Shown in pieces: positions 43,960-53,080 of a stretch of DNA of 64,000 nucleotides. Position numbers and translations under genes: made by a program. The stretch is from Pusillimonas sp. (GTDB lineage: Bacteria; Pseudomonadota; Gammaproteobacteria; Burkholderiales; Burkholderiaceae_B). The stretch lies in NCBI RefSeq assembly GCF_029263785.1, contig NZ_JAJUFE010000009.1, forward strand, positions 1-64,000, in the 5' to 3' direction. Positions within the stretch are counted from its first letter, which is position 1; each line of letters opens with the position of its first letter. Under the pieces are notes generated by a model, which saw only the letters and a list, made by a program, of their open reading frames with translations, made no database searches and had not been told where the DNA came from.

Positions 43960-44895
43960 TCACACTTTAGGGATGATCTCTTCGCCCAGCTCTTGAACAA
44001 CCTCGGCAAGCGGACGATTGCCAGGAGGAAGATGGAGCATCACGTGCCCCACCCCCAGTTCCTTCAGACGAAGCAGGTAGTCCAGGAAGGCGTGTCGTCC
44101 GGTGCGAATGCCCAAATCCAGCGCAGCCGGCGGTGCGGACGCCTCTTCAAGCAGGTCGAGCTGCATGGATTGAACAAATGGCTTGTCGGCGCCCCCGGCG
44201 CTTTGATCCAGCGCGCCACGCCAAAGACCAATGCGGCTTTGCTGACGCGTTTCGGGACGATGATACGTGACCCAGGCTTCGCTATGCGCCGCTATCCACT
44301 GCACGGATTGGCGCGACGATCCAACGACAATCATGGGAATCTGCTCGCTGGGCGCTTCCATGAGGTCGTACCCGCCCGTGTGCTCGAGCAGACGCGTTCG
44401 ATCGCCGGGATCGGGAGAAAGAGCCGCGCGCAATAATTCCCAACGCTCGCGGTAAGTTTCGCGCCGCAACTCGAGATCTTCGCCGAACGAAGCGAACTCT
44501 TCGGGCCGATCGCCAGACCCCAGGCCCAGAATCACACGTCCTCGGCTGATCCTGTTCAAGCTCAATGCTGTTTTGGCCACATGCAGTGGGTGGCGCAATG
44601 GCAGCACGATAGCCGCAGTGCCAAGTGCAATAGTCGAAGTCACGCTTGCCAGGCCCGCCAGCCATAGAAAGGGATCGTCCAGCGCAGCCACGGAATTATC
44701 CGTACCCTGTGGAATCATCAATGGGACATCACGTGTCCACAAGGCGGCAAAGCCAAGCTGATCGGCCTCTCGCGCCTGCGTGAACGCATCATCCATATTG
44801 GCCACTTTCCCTTGATGGGCCAGCGGCGTCATCAGGCCAAGCGTCAGCCGGCCAGGCTGAAAAAGCGTGTGATAGGCGGCATTAAACGTAGGCAT
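43960..44895 (-). CDS. LLM-class flavin-dependent oxidoreductase
   Basis: 311 residues. Luciferase-like TIM barrel: LTLGLMTPLAHQG, DQLGFAALWTRDVPL, TIALGTAAIVLPLRHPLHVAK and GRVILGLGSGDRPEEF. It begins 3 bp after the stop of an MFS transporter gene, so transport and flavin-dependent oxidation of the same compound are probably linked. The substrate is unknown. Confidence 0.85.
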   Translation of the reverse strand: MPTFNAAYHTLFQPGRLTLGLMTPLAHQGKVANMDDAFTQAREADQLGFAALWTRDVPLMIPQGTDNSVAALDDPFLWLAGLASVTSTIALGTAAIVLPLRHPLHVAKTALSLNRISRGRVILGLGSGDRPEEFASFGEDLELRRETYRERWELLRAALSPDPGDRTRLLEHTGGYDLMEAPSEQIPMIVVGSSRQSVQWIAAHSEAWVTYHRPETRQQSRIGLWRGALDQSAGGADKPFVQSMQLDLLEEASAPPAALDLGIRTGRHAFLDYLLRLKELGVGHVMLHLPPGNRPLAEVVQELGEEIIPKV

Positions 44896-44898
44896 TGT

Positions 44899-46125
44899 TC
44901 AATGCGGCAGGGGTTTTTTGCGGAGGGCATTCAGCGCCATAACCGCCACAGCGAGGATCAGCGGAACAAACGAGACCCACAAAACGGTGTCCCAGTCATA
45001 CATGGCCAGTATCCCACCCGATGCAAAAGACCCGACCGCCATGGTTCCAAAAACGATGAAGTCGTTCAATGATTGAACCCGGGCCTTTTCTTCGGGGCGA
45101 TGGCATTCGAGCACCAGGGCCGATGCACCGATAAATCCGAAATTCCAGCCCACGCCCAGCAAAACCAGTGTGCCCCAAAAATGAGCGACATCGATGCCCA
45201 GCAAGCCGACGGCGGCCGAGAGGCCGATCAGGGCCAGGCCCACGGCTACTATGCGTCCGGCTCCGAATCGGGAAATAAGGCGGCCGGTAAAAAAGCTGGG
45301 CGCATACATGGCGATGACGTGCCACTGCAGGCCCAGATTGGAACTCTCCTGTGAATGGCCGCATAACCTCATGGCCAAAGGAGCCACGGTCATGAGGAAG
45401 TTCATCAGCATGTACGATACGGCCCCGCAAATGACGGCCGTAATGAACAGGGGCTGACGTGCGATGAGGCTTAACGGACGCCCGCCGGCAATTTCGGCCG
45501 CTGTCGGTTTGGGCAACCTGACACCCAGCAGAACCAGCGCCGAAATAGCGGCAGCCGCTGCCTGAGCCAGAAAGGTGGCGGCAAACATATAGGCCGGCCA
45601 GACATACATCGTGTACGTAACCAGCTGCGGACCGACAATGCCGGCTGCCACCCCGCCGCCCATCACGAATGACAAGGCACGGGGCCGCATCGCCGGACTG
45701 ACACCGTCGGCGGCTGCAAAGCGAAATGAAAGGACGACAGCGGCGTATGCACCACCACAGAATGTTGCCAGGCAAAACACCCAGAACGAGGCAAGCCACA
45801 CAGCCAGGGCCCCGAACAGTCCGGCCAATACGCCTGCTACCGTCCCCGCCATAAAGGCTGCGCGCCGTCCATGACGCTGAGCCACAACGCCGGCAGGAAG
45901 GATACATGCCGCCATTCCCACGACGAATATCGATATCGGCAACGTGGCCAGGGCAGGACTCGGCGCCAATGTATGCCCCACAATTGACCCTGTCGCATAC
46001 ACCACCACCGCGTTCGCCCCGGCCAGCGCCTGTGCCGCTGTCAGGCGGGCGATGTTCCCCTTTTGCTCGCTGACGGAAAGGGTTGGACCAGTAGTTTGTG
46101 GCACAGCTTGTTCTGCGTTGGACAC
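44899..46125 (-). CDS. MFS transporter
   Basis: 408 residues with twelve membrane helices and the inter-helix 2-3 motif region VVAQRHGRRAAF. It is encoded immediately upstream of the LLM enzyme gene (3-bp gap), pointing to a small catabolic or detoxifying unit. Direction and substrate are not evident. Confidence 0.85.
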   Translation of the reverse strand: MSNAEQAVPQTTGPTLSVSEQKGNIARLTAAQALAGANAVVVYATGSIVGHTLAPSPALATLPISIFVVGMAACILPAGVVAQRHGRRAAFMAGTVAGVLAGLFGALAVWLASFWVFCLATFCGGAYAAVVLSFRFAAADGVSPAMRPRALSFVMGGGVAAGIVGPQLVTYTMYVWPAYMFAATFLAQAAAAAISALVLLGVRLPKPTAAEIAGGRPLSLIARQPLFITAVICGAVSYMLMNFLMTVAPLAMRLCGHSQESSNLGLQWHVIAMYAPSFFTGRLISRFGAGRIVAVGLALIGLSAAVGLLGIDVAHFWGTLVLLGVGWNFGFIGASALVLECHRPEEKARVQSLNDFIVFGTMAVGSFASGGILAMYDWDTVLWVSFVPLILAVAVMALNALRKKPLPH

Positions 46126-46173
46126 TGTCTTCCTCGATTAGGCATTCCGGCGTCTTGGCCGGCTCTGGGCGCT

Positions 46174-47451
46174 TCAGGTTCCTGAAGGAATATCCGGGTA
46201 CTGTAATCCATTCGGGTGTGCCGTGAGCCATTTCTGTACGCCTTCGCCCGCCCATCGCCCCTGCGCCAGGCAGGCTGTCAGAAGATAACCACCGGTGGGC
46301 GCTTCCCAATCAAGCATTTCACCGGCCACGAATACGCCCGGCAATTCTTTAAGCATCAGGTCCGGATTTACCGCCTCAAAGGCAATACCGCCGGCTGTAC
46401 TGATTGCTTCTGCCAAAGGACGGGCCGACATGACAGTAATGGGCAACGCCTTTATGGTTCGGGCCAAACGCAGCGAATCGGCCCCTGCGTCACGGCCGAG
46501 GGTTTCCCGGATCAAGGCCATTCTCACCCCCGAAATACCCAGACGGCTCTTGAGATGACTGGATAGCGACCGGGAGCCGCGTGAATGTCGAATCTCGGCG
46601 CATACCTGATCGAAACTACGTTCGGGAACCAGGTCGATGGTGAAGGTAGCGCTGCCATGGCTGAACACGCGCTCTCGCAAGTGCCGCGAAAACTGGTAGA
46701 TCAGGCTGCCCTCTACCCCGTATTCGCTGATGATGAGTTCACCACGGCGCTCAAGACGCTTGCCGGATCCATCGGTAAAGCCAAGTGTCACCGATTTCAG
46801 TTGCGTACCGGCGAATCTTTGACGCAGATGATCGCTCCAGGCTACGTCGAATCCGCAATTCGCGCTTTGCAGTGGCGTAACCGGAATGCCCTTGTCTTGC
46901 AGCCGGCTTACCCACGCTCCGTCAGATCCCAATTCAGGCCAGCTGGCACCGCCCACCGCCAGCACAGTTGCGCCGGGCCAGGCCTTGAACCGGCCGGTTT
47001 CAGCCTCAAAAAGCAAACTGTTATCGGTGTCCCAGCCCATCCAGCGATGACGCAGTCGAAACTCCACGCCCTGCCCACGCAGCCTCTGCACCCACGCGCG
47101 AAGCAAGGGGGCAGCCTTCATCCCTTGCGGAAAAACCTTGCCTGACGACCCTTCGAAGGTTGGTATGCCAAGCGATTCGACCCAGCTTCGGATCGCAGCG
47201 GGCGGAAACCTGTTGACCATGGGCTCGACCTGCGTTTGCCGACATCCGTATCGCTCAAGAAACTGCGAATAATTCTCGGCGTGCGTGATGTTGAGGCCGC
47301 CAATGCCGGCCCGCAGAAATTTGCGTCCGACCGACGGCTTGGCCTCATAAACAACTACACGCCGCCCGTGCCGCGATAGCACTTCCGCCGCCATGAGCCC
47401 GGCAGGACCCGCTCCGATAACGGCAATATGGGTATGAACAGCATCGGACAT
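46174..47451 (-). CDS. HI0933/TIGR03862-like FAD flavoprotein
   Basis: 425 residues from ATG 47451 (MSDAVHTHIAVIGAG). An FAD-binding Rossmann motif (IAVIGAGPAGLMAAEVL, VVVYEAKPSVGRKFLRAG) and the C-terminal GVFVAGEMLDWEAPTGGYLLTAC segment (in two parts) are typical of BaiN/HI0933-like flavoproteins. The GGLNITH signature is also present. The reaction of this branch is not established. Confidence 0.85.
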   Translation of the reverse strand: MSDAVHTHIAVIGAGPAGLMAAEVLSRHGRRVVVYEAKPSVGRKFLRAGIGGLNITHAENYSQFLERYGCRQTQVEPMVNRFPPAAIRSWVESLGIPTFEGSSGKVFPQGMKAAPLLRAWVQRLRGQGVEFRLRHRWMGWDTDNSLLFEAETGRFKAWPGATVLAVGGASWPELGSDGAWVSRLQDKGIPVTPLQSANCGFDVAWSDHLRQRFAGTQLKSVTLGFTDGSGKRLERRGELIISEYGVEGSLIYQFSRHLRERVFSHGSATFTIDLVPERSFDQVCAEIRHSRGSRSLSSHLKSRLGISGVRMALIRETLGRDAGADSLRLARTIKALPITVMSARPLAEAISTAGGIAFEAVNPDLMLKELPGVFVAGEMLDWEAPTGGYLLTACLAQGRWAGEGVQKWLTAHPNGLQYPDIPSGT

Positions 47452-47620
47452 GGGGCGGCTTTCCGTGAAAATCGGGGTATAAATTGTAAGGCCTGGTGCC
47501 AGATTCACCATGACAAAGGGCACCGCATTCACCGGCCCGGGCAAGACGCGCAGTCACTTGCAATTCCCAATTTCGCCCCAACCTCTGACTATTGGTCGCA
47601 AGCGAACTCCGGATTCATGC

Positions 47621-48028
47621 ATGAAAAAAAATGACACCGCCACGATGCCATGTCCTTGTGGCGCTTGGAAGAACTACGAAGCATGTTGTGGCCGCTGGCA
47701 TCAAGGCCCGCAATACCTGATGGCACCTGATGCCGAGACGTTGATGCGCTCTCGCTACTGCGCCTACGTATTGAATGAAACCGAATATCTGCTTGAAACC
47801 TGGCACGCGTCTACACGACCGGCGCGTATCGAGCCCAACGCAACCGGTCTGAAATGGCTCGGCCTTCAGGTTCGTCGTCATGAACAGACTGATCCCAACC
47901 ACGCCACCGTAGAATTCGTCGCCCGCTCACGCTATCAGGGCAAGGCTGACCGGATGCACGAAATAAGCCGTTTCGTGCGCGAGAACGAACGCTGGTTTTA
48001 CGTGGACGGCGACTTCGTTCAGAAATAG
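47621..48028 (+). CDS. YchJ-family protein with SEC-C motif
   Basis: 135 residues from ATG 47621. The N-terminal SEC-C zinc motif CPCGAWKNYEACCGRWH is followed by the YchJ domain (ETLMRSRYCAYVL, then a beta-rich SnoaL-like region with WLGLQV and EFVARSRYQG). YchJ proteins are uncharacterised. It is convergent with the DTW gene. Confidence 0.88.
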   Translation: MKKNDTATMPCPCGAWKNYEACCGRWHQGPQYLMAPDAETLMRSRYCAYVLNETEYLLETWHASTRPARIEPNATGLKWLGLQVRRHEQTDPNHATVEFVARSRYQGKADRMHEISRFVRENERWFYVDGDFVQK

Positions 48029-48037
48029 TGTATCTAG

Positions 48038-48742
48038 CTATTTTCCTGCGTAATTTCGTCTGAAAACCTCAGGACCCATGGCCTTTATCTGCTGCTGGAC
48101 AAGCGCCTGAAACGGCGCCAACAAGGCCCGGAAATCTTGACCGGGTTCCAGGAGCTCCAGCGCACATACTATCGCCTCAACAGTCGACAGCGCATGAGGC
48201 TTTGACGCCTTGCGTACGATGTAGCCCGAAGGCTGCTTCGCTTGCAAAGACAGTCTGGGCAAGCACTGCAATGCGGGATTCGCATTGACAATACGTCCTG
48301 CCTTGCGCCAGGTACCATCTGGAACAATCAACAAAATGTCTTGCAGTTCGGCGTCCGGCTGCTGGTCTGACGACGGTGCCTCTTGCATCCCCAGTAACGG
48401 CGCCTCTTGCAGGTCCGGCGAAGGCGGCCTATGCAGGTCAGGTGATTGAGCCCCCGGCGAGGGCGCTTCCTTCGCATCGGGAAACAGCAGCAGAGACCGA
48501 TTCGCTTCACCAAGCCGGGCACCCAGTTGGGGAAACGATTCCCCCACCCACAGCTCGGCATGTTGCAGGCCGAGCAGCGCCAGTCTGGCGGTGTTCAACG
48601 GATGCCTGGCTTCGTCCGGGTGCTGCAGTATCAAGACATGGGTGCGATTCGAAACGCCGCGCACATGCTCGCAAAGGCAATGCGATAAGGGTCTTGCACA
48701 GCGTTGGCAGCGCTGTCGGGGTAGCTTGAGGCTGGGGGGCAT
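48038..48742 (-). CDS. DTW-domain protein (tRNA-uridine aminocarboxypropyltransferase-like)
   Basis: 234 residues. The N-terminal zinc-type cysteines (RQRCQRCARPLSHCLCEHV), LILQHPDEARHPLNTARLA and the DGTWRKA motif identify the DTW family, whose TapT members add the acp3 group to tRNA uridine. A low-complexity Pro/Ser/Gln/Asp-rich insertion of about 45 residues (near 90-135) separates LLLFPD from ILLIVPDGTW, with near-repeats such as PSPDLQEAP, which is unusual for the family. Confidence 0.87.
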   Translation of the reverse strand: MPPSLKLPRQRCQRCARPLSHCLCEHVRGVSNRTHVLILQHPDEARHPLNTARLALLGLQHAELWVGESFPQLGARLGEANRSLLLFPDAKEAPSPGAQSPDLHRPPSPDLQEAPLLGMQEAPSSDQQPDAELQDILLIVPDGTWRKAGRIVNANPALQCLPRLSLQAKQPSGYIVRKASKPHALSTVEAIVCALELLEPGQDFRALLAPFQALVQQQIKAMGPEVFRRNYAGK

Positions 48743-48767
48743 GGCCCCATTTTACGAGACCCCGGTC

Positions 48768-49703
48768 TTACACAGATGCGACTGGCGGCGGCAGGTCCGA
48801 CGCATCACTGTCCTCTTCTACCGGTGCAGCCAGCCATTGCAGGAGTTCGCTCGGAGGATTCAGCTTGTGCAGATATGGCAAATACCGCTTGCGCAGACGC
48901 ATCTGCCAAAGACCAAAGCTGATACGGTAGTTTTCGATGTCTTCCTTTTGGCTCAGGCTCTCGAATGCCAATTCACGAATTGCCAAGTCGGCGTACATCC
49001 GTCGCTCCAGCCCCTGCGCCTCGGTCTCCCCGGGCTTGCCCGGTGTCGCGCGGCGTGGACCCGTATGCTGGCAGTAATACACCTTGGCCTTGGGCGCCGG
49101 GTGCATGGGCACTCGGGCCATGGCGGCCCGCAGCAAGAACTCGTCATCCTCCTGTGAAGTCAGGACGGGGTTCCAGGGCCCAATCTGCTCCAGCGCAGAT
49201 CGTGTAAACAGGTAGCCGTGGATAGGCACAAACCAGGTTCCCTGAATCATGGCCCTGAGCCTGCCGTCTGCATCCAAATTTTTCGGAGCGACGCAAGTAC
49301 CGGTGGGATTGCCATTTTGCCAATACTGATACGAAGCCATGGCAATCCCGGTCTGCCCGACTTCAAGCACTGCCGCCAGCTGCTCCAAGGCGTCCGGTGC
49401 CATCAAATCGTCATCGTCCAGAAATTGAACCCAGTCGCCCCGGCTCGCTTCCAGACCTCTGTTTCTGGCGGTCGCGGGCCCTTGGTTCTGTTGCCACTGA
49501 TAGTGGACGTGAAAGCGCGGCCGGGTACTCTCCTTCCAATGAAACACGGCATCACGCGTGGCCGGACCGGAACCATCGTCAACGATCACCACCTCCAAAG
49601 GTTGTAGCGTCTGTCTGGTCACATTCGTCAAGGTGCGCCGCAATAGTTCGGGCCGTTCATGCGTGGCGACAACAATGCTGATGCGTCTGTTACTGCTTTT
49701 CAC
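48768..49703 (-). CDS. Glycosyltransferase family 2 protein
   Basis: 311 residues from GTG 49703, chosen because GGGAGGGAG lies just before it. A GT-A fold is seen: ISIVVATHERPELLRRTL, VVIVDDGSG, ATARNRGLEASRGDWVQFLDDDD with the metal-binding DDD, then TSQEDDEFLLRA. It transfers a sugar to a surface glycan of unknown type. No other glycan genes are adjacent. Confidence 0.85.
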   Translation of the reverse strand: MKSSNRRISIVVATHERPELLRRTLTNVTRQTLQPLEVVIVDDGSGPATRDAVFHWKESTRPRFHVHYQWQQNQGPATARNRGLEASRGDWVQFLDDDDLMAPDALEQLAAVLEVGQTGIAMASYQYWQNGNPTGTCVAPKNLDADGRLRAMIQGTWFVPIHGYLFTRSALEQIGPWNPVLTSQEDDEFLLRAAMARVPMHPAPKAKVYYCQHTGPRRATPGKPGETEAQGLERRMYADLAIRELAFESLSQKEDIENYRISFGLWQMRLRKRYLPYLHKLNPPSELLQWLAAPVEEDSDASDLPPPVASV

Positions 49704-50120
49704 TGCTCCCTCCCAGAGAACGTGCGCAAACAACCCGCGTGCAGAAGCTCGCGAGCAGACGTGGATATGGGTTGAACTTATTCAGCGATGCTCAGGTTGA
49801 GCGGGTCATGTGAAGACCGTGCGCGGGTCGTGCTGAACGGAAGAAGGTTCGCTTGGGAGGCTGCAGGGCTTGGAAAGTCGAACACTCATCGTATGCTCCT
49901 GTAATAACAAGTGAAACGAATCTCGGCCGAGCCGGGTTGCGAAGCCTCGTTCGCATCACGAATCGAGGCACCATTTATATATATGGATTTAGCCGCGCGA
50001 TTTTCAAGTCGCTCCGACACGGTCGTTCATCCAAACAAAGCCGTTACATCGTGTTTGCAGGGAAAATCGGCTTTCTGTAAAGTGTGGACTCGCTATCGAC
50101 GCCCTACGGACTCGCGCATC
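49704..50120. other. Intergenic region before the SLC13 transporter
   Basis: No gene is supported. A 10-bp imperfect hairpin (49944-49969, GCCTCG with CGAGGC at the base) is followed by the AT-rich stretch ATTTATATATATGG (49973-49986), which could be a promoter for the transporter gene 135 bp on. Nothing else stands out. Confidence 0.35.
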
Positions 50121-52076
50121 ATGACACAACCCCAGTGGATGATTCTGGCCATACTCGTTGCAACATTGGGCCTGTTTCTATGGGGACGGTGGCGTCATGA
50201 CATCGTATCGGCCGCCGCTCTTCTGGCGACGGTCCTCTTGGGGCTGGTGCCCGCTGAAGACGCCTTCCTCGGCTTCGCCCACCCTGCTGTCATCACCGTT
50301 GCGTGCGTGCTCATTCTGAGTGCAGCGCTGCTTCACACCGGCGTCGTCGACCAGTTGGCGCAAAGTCTGCTACCGGCGAATTCAGGGCCATCCATCACCA
50401 TCATCGCTTTTTGCACACTCGCAGCGGTGATGTCGAGCTTTATGAATAATGTTGGCGCACTTGCGCTACTAATGCCTCTAGCGATACAGATGGCGCAACG
50501 CCTTGACATCGCGCCGGGCAAGGTCCTGATGCCACTATCGTTCTCCACCATGATGGGGGGAATGATGACCCTTATCGGCACCCCCTCAAACTTGATTGTC
50601 TCCGGATTTCGCACCTATGACGGTCTGAGCGGATTTCGAATGTTCGATTTCACGCCAGTGGGCATCATTGTCGCCGCCAGTGGCCTCGTATTCGTCGGGC
50701 TGATCGGCTGGCGTCTTGTTCCGGCCCGGGAACGTGCCGGCGCCGACTCTTTTGACACGGGTGCCTACCTGACTGAGGCACGAGTCGCTCCTCACTCCAA
50801 AGCAATCGGCATGGTCTTGCACGAAGCCGAAACTGCCTTGGCCGAGGCGGACGCACAAATCATCAGCCTGGTTCGCAACGAAGTACGCGTACCGCCGTAT
50901 TCTGCCGGCTCTCTGCGTGAAGGCGACGTCGTCCTGATTGAGGCCGATCCCGCATCCATGGCCCAGGCGCTGGATAGTCTGGGACTTGAATTTGGTGAAA
51001 GCAAAGACCACGCCCAGAAAGATGAGGAGTACGACGATGAATCCGATACGAACTCGAATCCGCAAGAAGGGCTGAACGCGGCCTCACTTGGAGATCGCCG
51101 TGAAGAGCACCATGACGGCGGTGTCAATGTCGGCGTCGCCTACGACGACACAGACGAACCAGAGCAAGAAGATCCGGAAAAGGAGCAAGAAAAGAAAATC
51201 GAGGAAACCACCAAGGCCTCTGATGTCGAGCTGATGGAACTTGTGATCTTGCCTGGCTCGCCACTACTCGGGCGTAGTGCCAGAGATCTGGATCTGCGCA
51301 AGCGCTACGGTATTACCGTGCTCGCCATCTCACGCCAAGGCGCCCGCATCCATAGTCGCGTGCGCCATACCTCGCTACGCGATGGCGACGTGCTTTTGAT
51401 GCAAGGGCCCAGCGACCTGATTACCGATTTCGCATCCGACACAGGTTGTGCGCCACTGGCTCCACGCCCCCTGCGCAGTCCCAATCGACGCAACATGCTG
51501 ACAGCCGCAGGCATTATGGTCTTTTCCATCGCCCTGACCGCAACCGGAATTCTGCCCGCCGCAATCAGCTTCCTGTTGGGCGTCGTGCTTTTGATGGTGC
51601 TTCGGGTGCTGCCCTTGCGCAAGATGTACGACTCTGTCGATTGGTCGGTCATTGTTCTGTTGGGGGCCCTGTTGCCGGTAGCTCAGGCAATGGAAGAAAC
51701 TGGCACCGCTCAACTGATCGCCGTATTCCTGCTCGAGAACGTCGCACAAGGCAATGCCATTTGGGCGCTTGTTGTGGTGCTCGCCGTTACGCTGACGATG
51801 TCGGACGTCATCAACAACGCCGCCACCGCCGCGATCATGTGCCCGATCGCCATAGGTACCGCACAGCAGCTTGGCGTGAATCCGGATCCCTACCTGATGG
51901 CAGTCGCTATCGGTGCGTCGGCGGCCTTTCTGACACCCATTGGCCATCAGAACAACACCCTGATCCTTGGACCAGGAGGTTTTCGATTCGGCGACTACTG
52001 GCGCCTGGGCCTGCCACTGGAGATTGCATTGAGTATTGTCGCGATTCCCATGTTGTTGTGGGTTTGGCCACTATAG
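50121..52076 (+). CDS. SLC13-type anion transporter with TrkA_C domains
   Basis: 651 residues from ATG 50121. Two membrane halves with SLC13/DASS features (SSFMNNVGALALLMPLAIQM, TLIGTPSNLIVSGF; then SDVINNAATAAIMCPIAIG and HQNNTLILGPGG) flank a cytoplasmic region with two TrkA_C-like segments (NEVRVPPYSAGSLREGDVVL and IHSRVRHTSLRDGDVLLM). A strongly acidic linker of about 60 residues rich in Asp/Glu separates the two. Such proteins carry sulfate or dicarboxylates with sodium; the substrate is not determined. Confidence 0.85.
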   Translation: MTQPQWMILAILVATLGLFLWGRWRHDIVSAAALLATVLLGLVPAEDAFLGFAHPAVITVACVLILSAALLHTGVVDQLAQSLLPANSGPSITIIAFCTLAAVMSSFMNNVGALALLMPLAIQMAQRLDIAPGKVLMPLSFSTMMGGMMTLIGTPSNLIVSGFRTYDGLSGFRMFDFTPVGIIVAASGLVFVGLIGWRLVPARERAGADSFDTGAYLTEARVAPHSKAIGMVLHEAETALAEADAQIISLVRNEVRVPPYSAGSLREGDVVLIEADPASMAQALDSLGLEFGESKDHAQKDEEYDDESDTNSNPQEGLNAASLGDRREEHHDGGVNVGVAYDDTDEPEQEDPEKEQEKKIEETTKASDVELMELVILPGSPLLGRSARDLDLRKRYGITVLAISRQGARIHSRVRHTSLRDGDVLLMQGPSDLITDFASDTGCAPLAPRPLRSPNRRNMLTAAGIMVFSIALTATGILPAAISFLLGVVLLMVLRVLPLRKMYDSVDWSVIVLLGALLPVAQAMEETGTAQLIAVFLLENVAQGNAIWALVVVLAVTLTMSDVINNAATAAIMCPIAIGTAQQLGVNPDPYLMAVAIGASAAFLTPIGHQNNTLILGPGGFRFGDYWRLGLPLEIALSIVAIPMLLWVWPL

Positions 52077-52092
52077 GGCGCGCAATAGAGGC

Positions 52093-53013
52093 TTAGTCCG
52101 TCAGAGGGACGGCATTGTCCGGCCACTGTTCGACCCGGGTGAACCGCGCGATAGCCACGTCAACATCAATCCCGAAGGGTTTCAATCGCTCGGCCAGCGC
52201 TTCCCCATTTTGCTTCAAGACCTCTGGCGACGGCAGGCTTCCAGCCGAGGCGATGATGACGCGATTGCCGTCCAGCCGCGCACGCAGGTTGAAAAAGGGC
52301 CCGAATACCTCGCCGTAAGTGGCCGACTCCCTGTCGTATAAATCGCTGCCCACAAATGAGTTGCCTACCACCAGGCCGTTCTTTGTCAGGATGGATTTGA
52401 TCTCGCGGAAAAACTCAATCGTCAGCAAATGAGGAGGAATGTAGTCCGCATCGAAGGCATCCAGCATGATCATGTCGTATCGACGGCCCTCCGCCGCAGC
52501 ACGCTGCACGTACTGACGGCCATCTTCCACAAAAACTCGCTGCCTGGGCCCCGGCTCAAAGCCAAAGTACGCTTTCGCAACCCTGACGACGGCGGGGTCG
52601 ATTTCTATGCTGTCGATCACAGCGTCAGGAACAATACTGGCCAGGGCACTTGGCAACGTACCGCCGCCCAGCCCGATGACCAGCACATTGCGCGGACTTG
52701 GCTGCACCAATAATGCGCTGGTCATCATGCGTGTGTATTCGAACACCATCTTGTCGGGATCAGACAGATCAAAGCATGTCTGACGGCCGTCCGCGTGCAT
52801 GCTTTCAAAGTTCATGCAGCGCTCACCAAGGTAATCAAATACCACGACGGTAGAAAACTCGGAGGGTTCTTCATGTACCAGTCGCGCGTCATGCGTCTGC
52901 CCTGCCGGCGCAAAAATCGCAAACGCTACGGCAAGGCAAGCTGCTACGACCAGCACACAGGCGAGGTATCGCGATCGGGACGATTTTCCGGCACTCAGGC
53001 GCTCATGCTTCAT
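52093..53013 (-). CDS. Membrane-anchored spermidine synthase-like protein
   Basis: 306 residues. One N-terminal membrane helix (about 15-37) precedes a spermidine-synthase-like methyltransferase fold (VLVIGLGGGTLPSAL, DSIEIDPAVVRVAKAYF, DMIMLDAFDADYIPPHLLT). The aspartate set that binds the polyamine is only partly matched. With no SAM decarboxylase nearby, it need not make spermidine; such anchored homologues are found in many bacteria with unknown substrate. Confidence 0.75.
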   Translation of the reverse strand: MKHERLSAGKSSRSRYLACVLVVAACLAVAFAIFAPAGQTHDARLVHEEPSEFSTVVVFDYLGERCMNFESMHADGRQTCFDLSDPDKMVFEYTRMMTSALLVQPSPRNVLVIGLGGGTLPSALASIVPDAVIDSIEIDPAVVRVAKAYFGFEPGPRQRVFVEDGRQYVQRAAAEGRRYDMIMLDAFDADYIPPHLLTIEFFREIKSILTKNGLVVGNSFVGSDLYDRESATYGEVFGPFFNLRARLDGNRVIIASAGSLPSPEVLKQNGEALAERLKPFGIDVDVAIARFTRVEQWPDNAVPLTD

Positions 53014-53080
53014 ACTTGAATTCTAAACGCGGTTCGCCTGTTCAGACCTATACTGCCGCTTTCTGCTTTTCAACTTGCAC

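Noticed and set aside
44996-46309. A 437-codon minus-strand frame overlapping the MFS gene
   Set aside because: It is an alternative frame of a clear MFS transporter, with arginine- and glycine-rich composition and no membrane pattern.
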